A DNA stretch of 64,000 bases from Runella zeae DSM 19591 (GTDB lineage Bacteria > Bacteroidota > Bacteroidia > Cytophagales > Spirosomataceae), in contig NZ_AUIF01000003.1 of assembly GCF_000423565.1 (NCBI RefSeq), positions 124,001 through 188,000 of the forward strand. Direction: 5' to 3'. The position numbers were made by a program, and so were the translations under genes. Positions 62,644 to 64,000 of the stretch are shown piece by piece. Position 1 is the first letter of the stretch, and the number at the start of each line of letters is the position of its first letter. The notes under the pieces were generated by a model. That model saw only the letters and a list, made by a program, of their open reading frames with translations, ran no database searches and was not told the origin of the DNA.

Positions 62644-64000
62644 TTAAAATGTAATTCCTGAGAATTTGCCGTTGTTGAGCCGCCATAAGCTATCATCAAT
62701 AGCATTGATATCGCCATTGAGATTATAATCGGTTGATATATAGCGAGAAAACTTTCCATTGTCGATTCGCCATAATGACGAATCATTGGCGTTGATTTCT
62801 GAAAAACTATTTTTGCGGGAATCTCCTGCATATAAACAATATACCGCTCCAATCTTTTTTTGTCCCGATGCGGGTGTATTGATTGGTATATAAGATTGCT
62901 GTTGTGTAAAGTCATAAGTGATTTTATTATTGACAATAGAAACAGGTATATGGGAAACAGCTCCTATATGATTTCGGTGCTCAATCACTACATAATAGGA
63001 ATCAGAAGGGTTGAGAAGGGGGCACGCTGATACAAGCGTAACCTCCCCGGTATTGCGCAGTAAGGCCGCTGTTTGATAAACCGTAGTGTTGGTATCAGCT
63101 ACATTCGTTCGCAACGATAACAGTACCCAATCCACCACATTGTTGTCATATTGGATAATCGACTCATTGCCCATATAATACCACGGCGCTACTTTGTAAG
63201 GTTGACCGGCGGGAGTAGGTACTCCTAATGCAGTATCGGTAGGGGTTTGGCCAGGAAGCAAGCCTTTTTGATTCAAAAAGGTGGGTAATTGAGTTCCATT
63301 CCAGAGACCTTCCAAGTATACTTTTACTTCAAAGCATGTCGCCACTGGAGGGGCTGAGGTGACGTTGACCTGAATGCTTGCTCTGGAGCTTTCGCAATTA
63401 TTAACAGTTTGTGAGACATAATAGAGCGTGCTTCCGATTGTGGCGGTAGAGGGAGTAGGTGCTGAAAGCAATGCAGTCCCTCCAGAAGATGTAGTATACC
63501 ACTTAAGGTTTTGACCAGTAGCGGTTAAAGGAACTGAAGTTTGTCCCTGAGTATAATTGACAGGACTAACGACCGACGGTGCAGCAGGCGTTTGCAAAAC
63601 TACTACATCAATTTTGGTGCGGCTGCTTTCGCAGCTATTGACAGTCTGTGATACCCAAAAGCTAACAGTCCCTACGGTAGTCGTGACTGGGGTAGGAGCG
63701 GTGGTGTTTCCAGAGCCTCCTGAGGCGTTGGAGTACCACTTGAGGTTAGTACCTGAGGCTGATAAGGGTACGGGAGTTTGATTTTGGCAGTAAGTCACCG
63801 TAGCCACGGCGGTGGGAGCCGCTGGGATGGCATTGATAGTAAAACTAGAGCTTTCACTTCCAATTACATTAGGAGATACAGCATTTACTCTGACTTTATA
63901 GCCACTACCTGTAGGAGTAGAAAGGGGAATCGTGGCGGTCAAAGGGCTACTATTTCCTGAAGTCGGAATATCAACAAAATTGTTACCGTTAAGATCAGAA
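62644..64000 (-). CDS. Large surface protein with Ig-like repeats and dockerin-like C-terminus (5' end cut by window)
   Basis: The reading frame stays open to the right edge, so only the last 452 codons are seen. Two Ig-like repeats of about 85 residues are nearly identical in places (SQTVNSCESSRTKIDV and SQTVNNCESSRASIQV; LKWYSNASGG and LKWYTTSSGG). A C-terminal module common in Bacteroidetes surface proteins follows (CFEVKVYLEGLWNGTQL, VVDWVLLSLR, VIEHRNHIGAVS) and ends in two dockerin-like units, INANDSSLWRIDNGKF and YNLNGDINAIDDSLW, the second a full calcium loop. The product should be secreted and extracellular. Confidence 0.85.
   Translation of the reverse strand, partial: SDLNGNNFVDIPTSGNSSPLTATIPLSTPTGSGYKVRVNAVSPNVIGSESSSFTINAIPAAPTAVATVTYCQNQTPVPLSASGTNLKWYSNASGGSGNTTAPTPVTTTVGTVSFWVSQTVNSCESSRTKIDVVVLQTPAAPSVVSPVNYTQGQTSVPLTATGQNLKWYTTSSGGTALLSAPTPSTATIGSTLYYVSQTVNNCESSRASIQVNVTSAPPVATCFEVKVYLEGLWNGTQLPTFLNQKGLLPGQTPTDTALGVPTPAGQPYKVAPWYYMGNESIIQYDNNVVDWVLLSLRTNVADTNTTVYQTAALLRNTGEVTLVSACPLLNPSDSYYVVIEHRNHIGAVSHIPVSIVNNKITYDFTQQQSYIPINTPASGQKKIGAVYCLYAGDSRKNSFSEINANDSSLWRIDNGKFSRYISTDYNLNGDINAIDDSLWRLNNGKFSGITF

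Noticed and set aside
62560-62686. N-terminal extension of the small surface protein to 62686
   Set aside because: The extension would place 42 polar residues before a perfect signal peptide, so the later ATG was used.
1-64000. Search for phage, transposon, toxin-antitoxin, restriction or other defence genes
   Set aside because: No recognisable integrase, transposase, methylase, nuclease or toxin family was found among the coding regions. The MORN/YwqK-like gene is named after an antitoxin relative but has a signal peptide and no toxin partner.

Overview
The window is a chromosomal segment of a Bacteroidota bacterium, most likely order Cytophagales (Spirosomaceae/Cytophagaceae type). The signs are: Bacteroidetes promoters (TTTG, about 19-23 bp, TAnnTTTG); the rpmG-DUF4295-ftsY cluster; a GldG gliding protein; a type IX secretion (T9SS) C-terminal sorting domain; a SusC/ZnuD-style TonB receptor with a carboxypeptidase-like N-terminal domain; and no obvious Shine-Dalgarno sequences. 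I see no rRNA, tRNA, CRISPR array, insertion sequence or prophage.

Layout. 1-3.5 kb: a truncated NAD-dependent epimerase, a PhoR-like histidine kinase, then rpmG, DUF4295 and ftsY. 3.5-9.6 kb: a duplicated outer-membrane barrel protein and a translationally coupled DUF1501 / cytochrome-DUF1549-DUF1553 pair. 9.7-17.4 kb: housekeeping and envelope genes (beta-carbonic anhydrase, membrane-anchored HExxH protease, RNase D, ClpB, a Lys/Glu repeat protein with a chlorovirus-type basic adaptor motif, a VCBS/FG-GAP protein).

17.4-44.2 kb: a 22-gene surface polysaccharide locus, all on the minus strand. It begins (at its 5' end) with a six-SLBB Wza-like export protein and a Wzz-like protein, followed by a terminator, then Wzm/Wzt ABC exporter subunits, a sugar aminotransferase, a GT-C membrane protein, WbqC, a NeuD-like acyltransferase, nine GT-A/GT-B glycosyltransferases, two SGNH proteins, an O-antigen polymerase/ligase-like protein and two further polytopic membrane proteins. 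Genes are tightly packed with 1-23 bp overlaps in many places. A palindrome ACTTTG-N5-CAAAGT occurs three times in the two larger non-coding gaps flanking cluster genes and may be a shared operator.

44.5-51.4 kb: parE, gldG, a DUF486 protein, a NagB-LmbE fusion and cutC. 51.5-54.5 kb: a DUF1800/DUF1501 pair, the second with a T9SS signal. 54.6-58.7 kb: a MORN-like protein and a TonB receptor/lipoprotein operon whose promoter contains a perfect TGCAAC-N3-GTTGCA palindrome. 58.8-61.7 kb: queA, ispD, meaB. 61.7-64 kb: two secreted surface proteins, the second with Ig-like repeats and a dockerin-like duplicated C-terminus, cut by the window edge.
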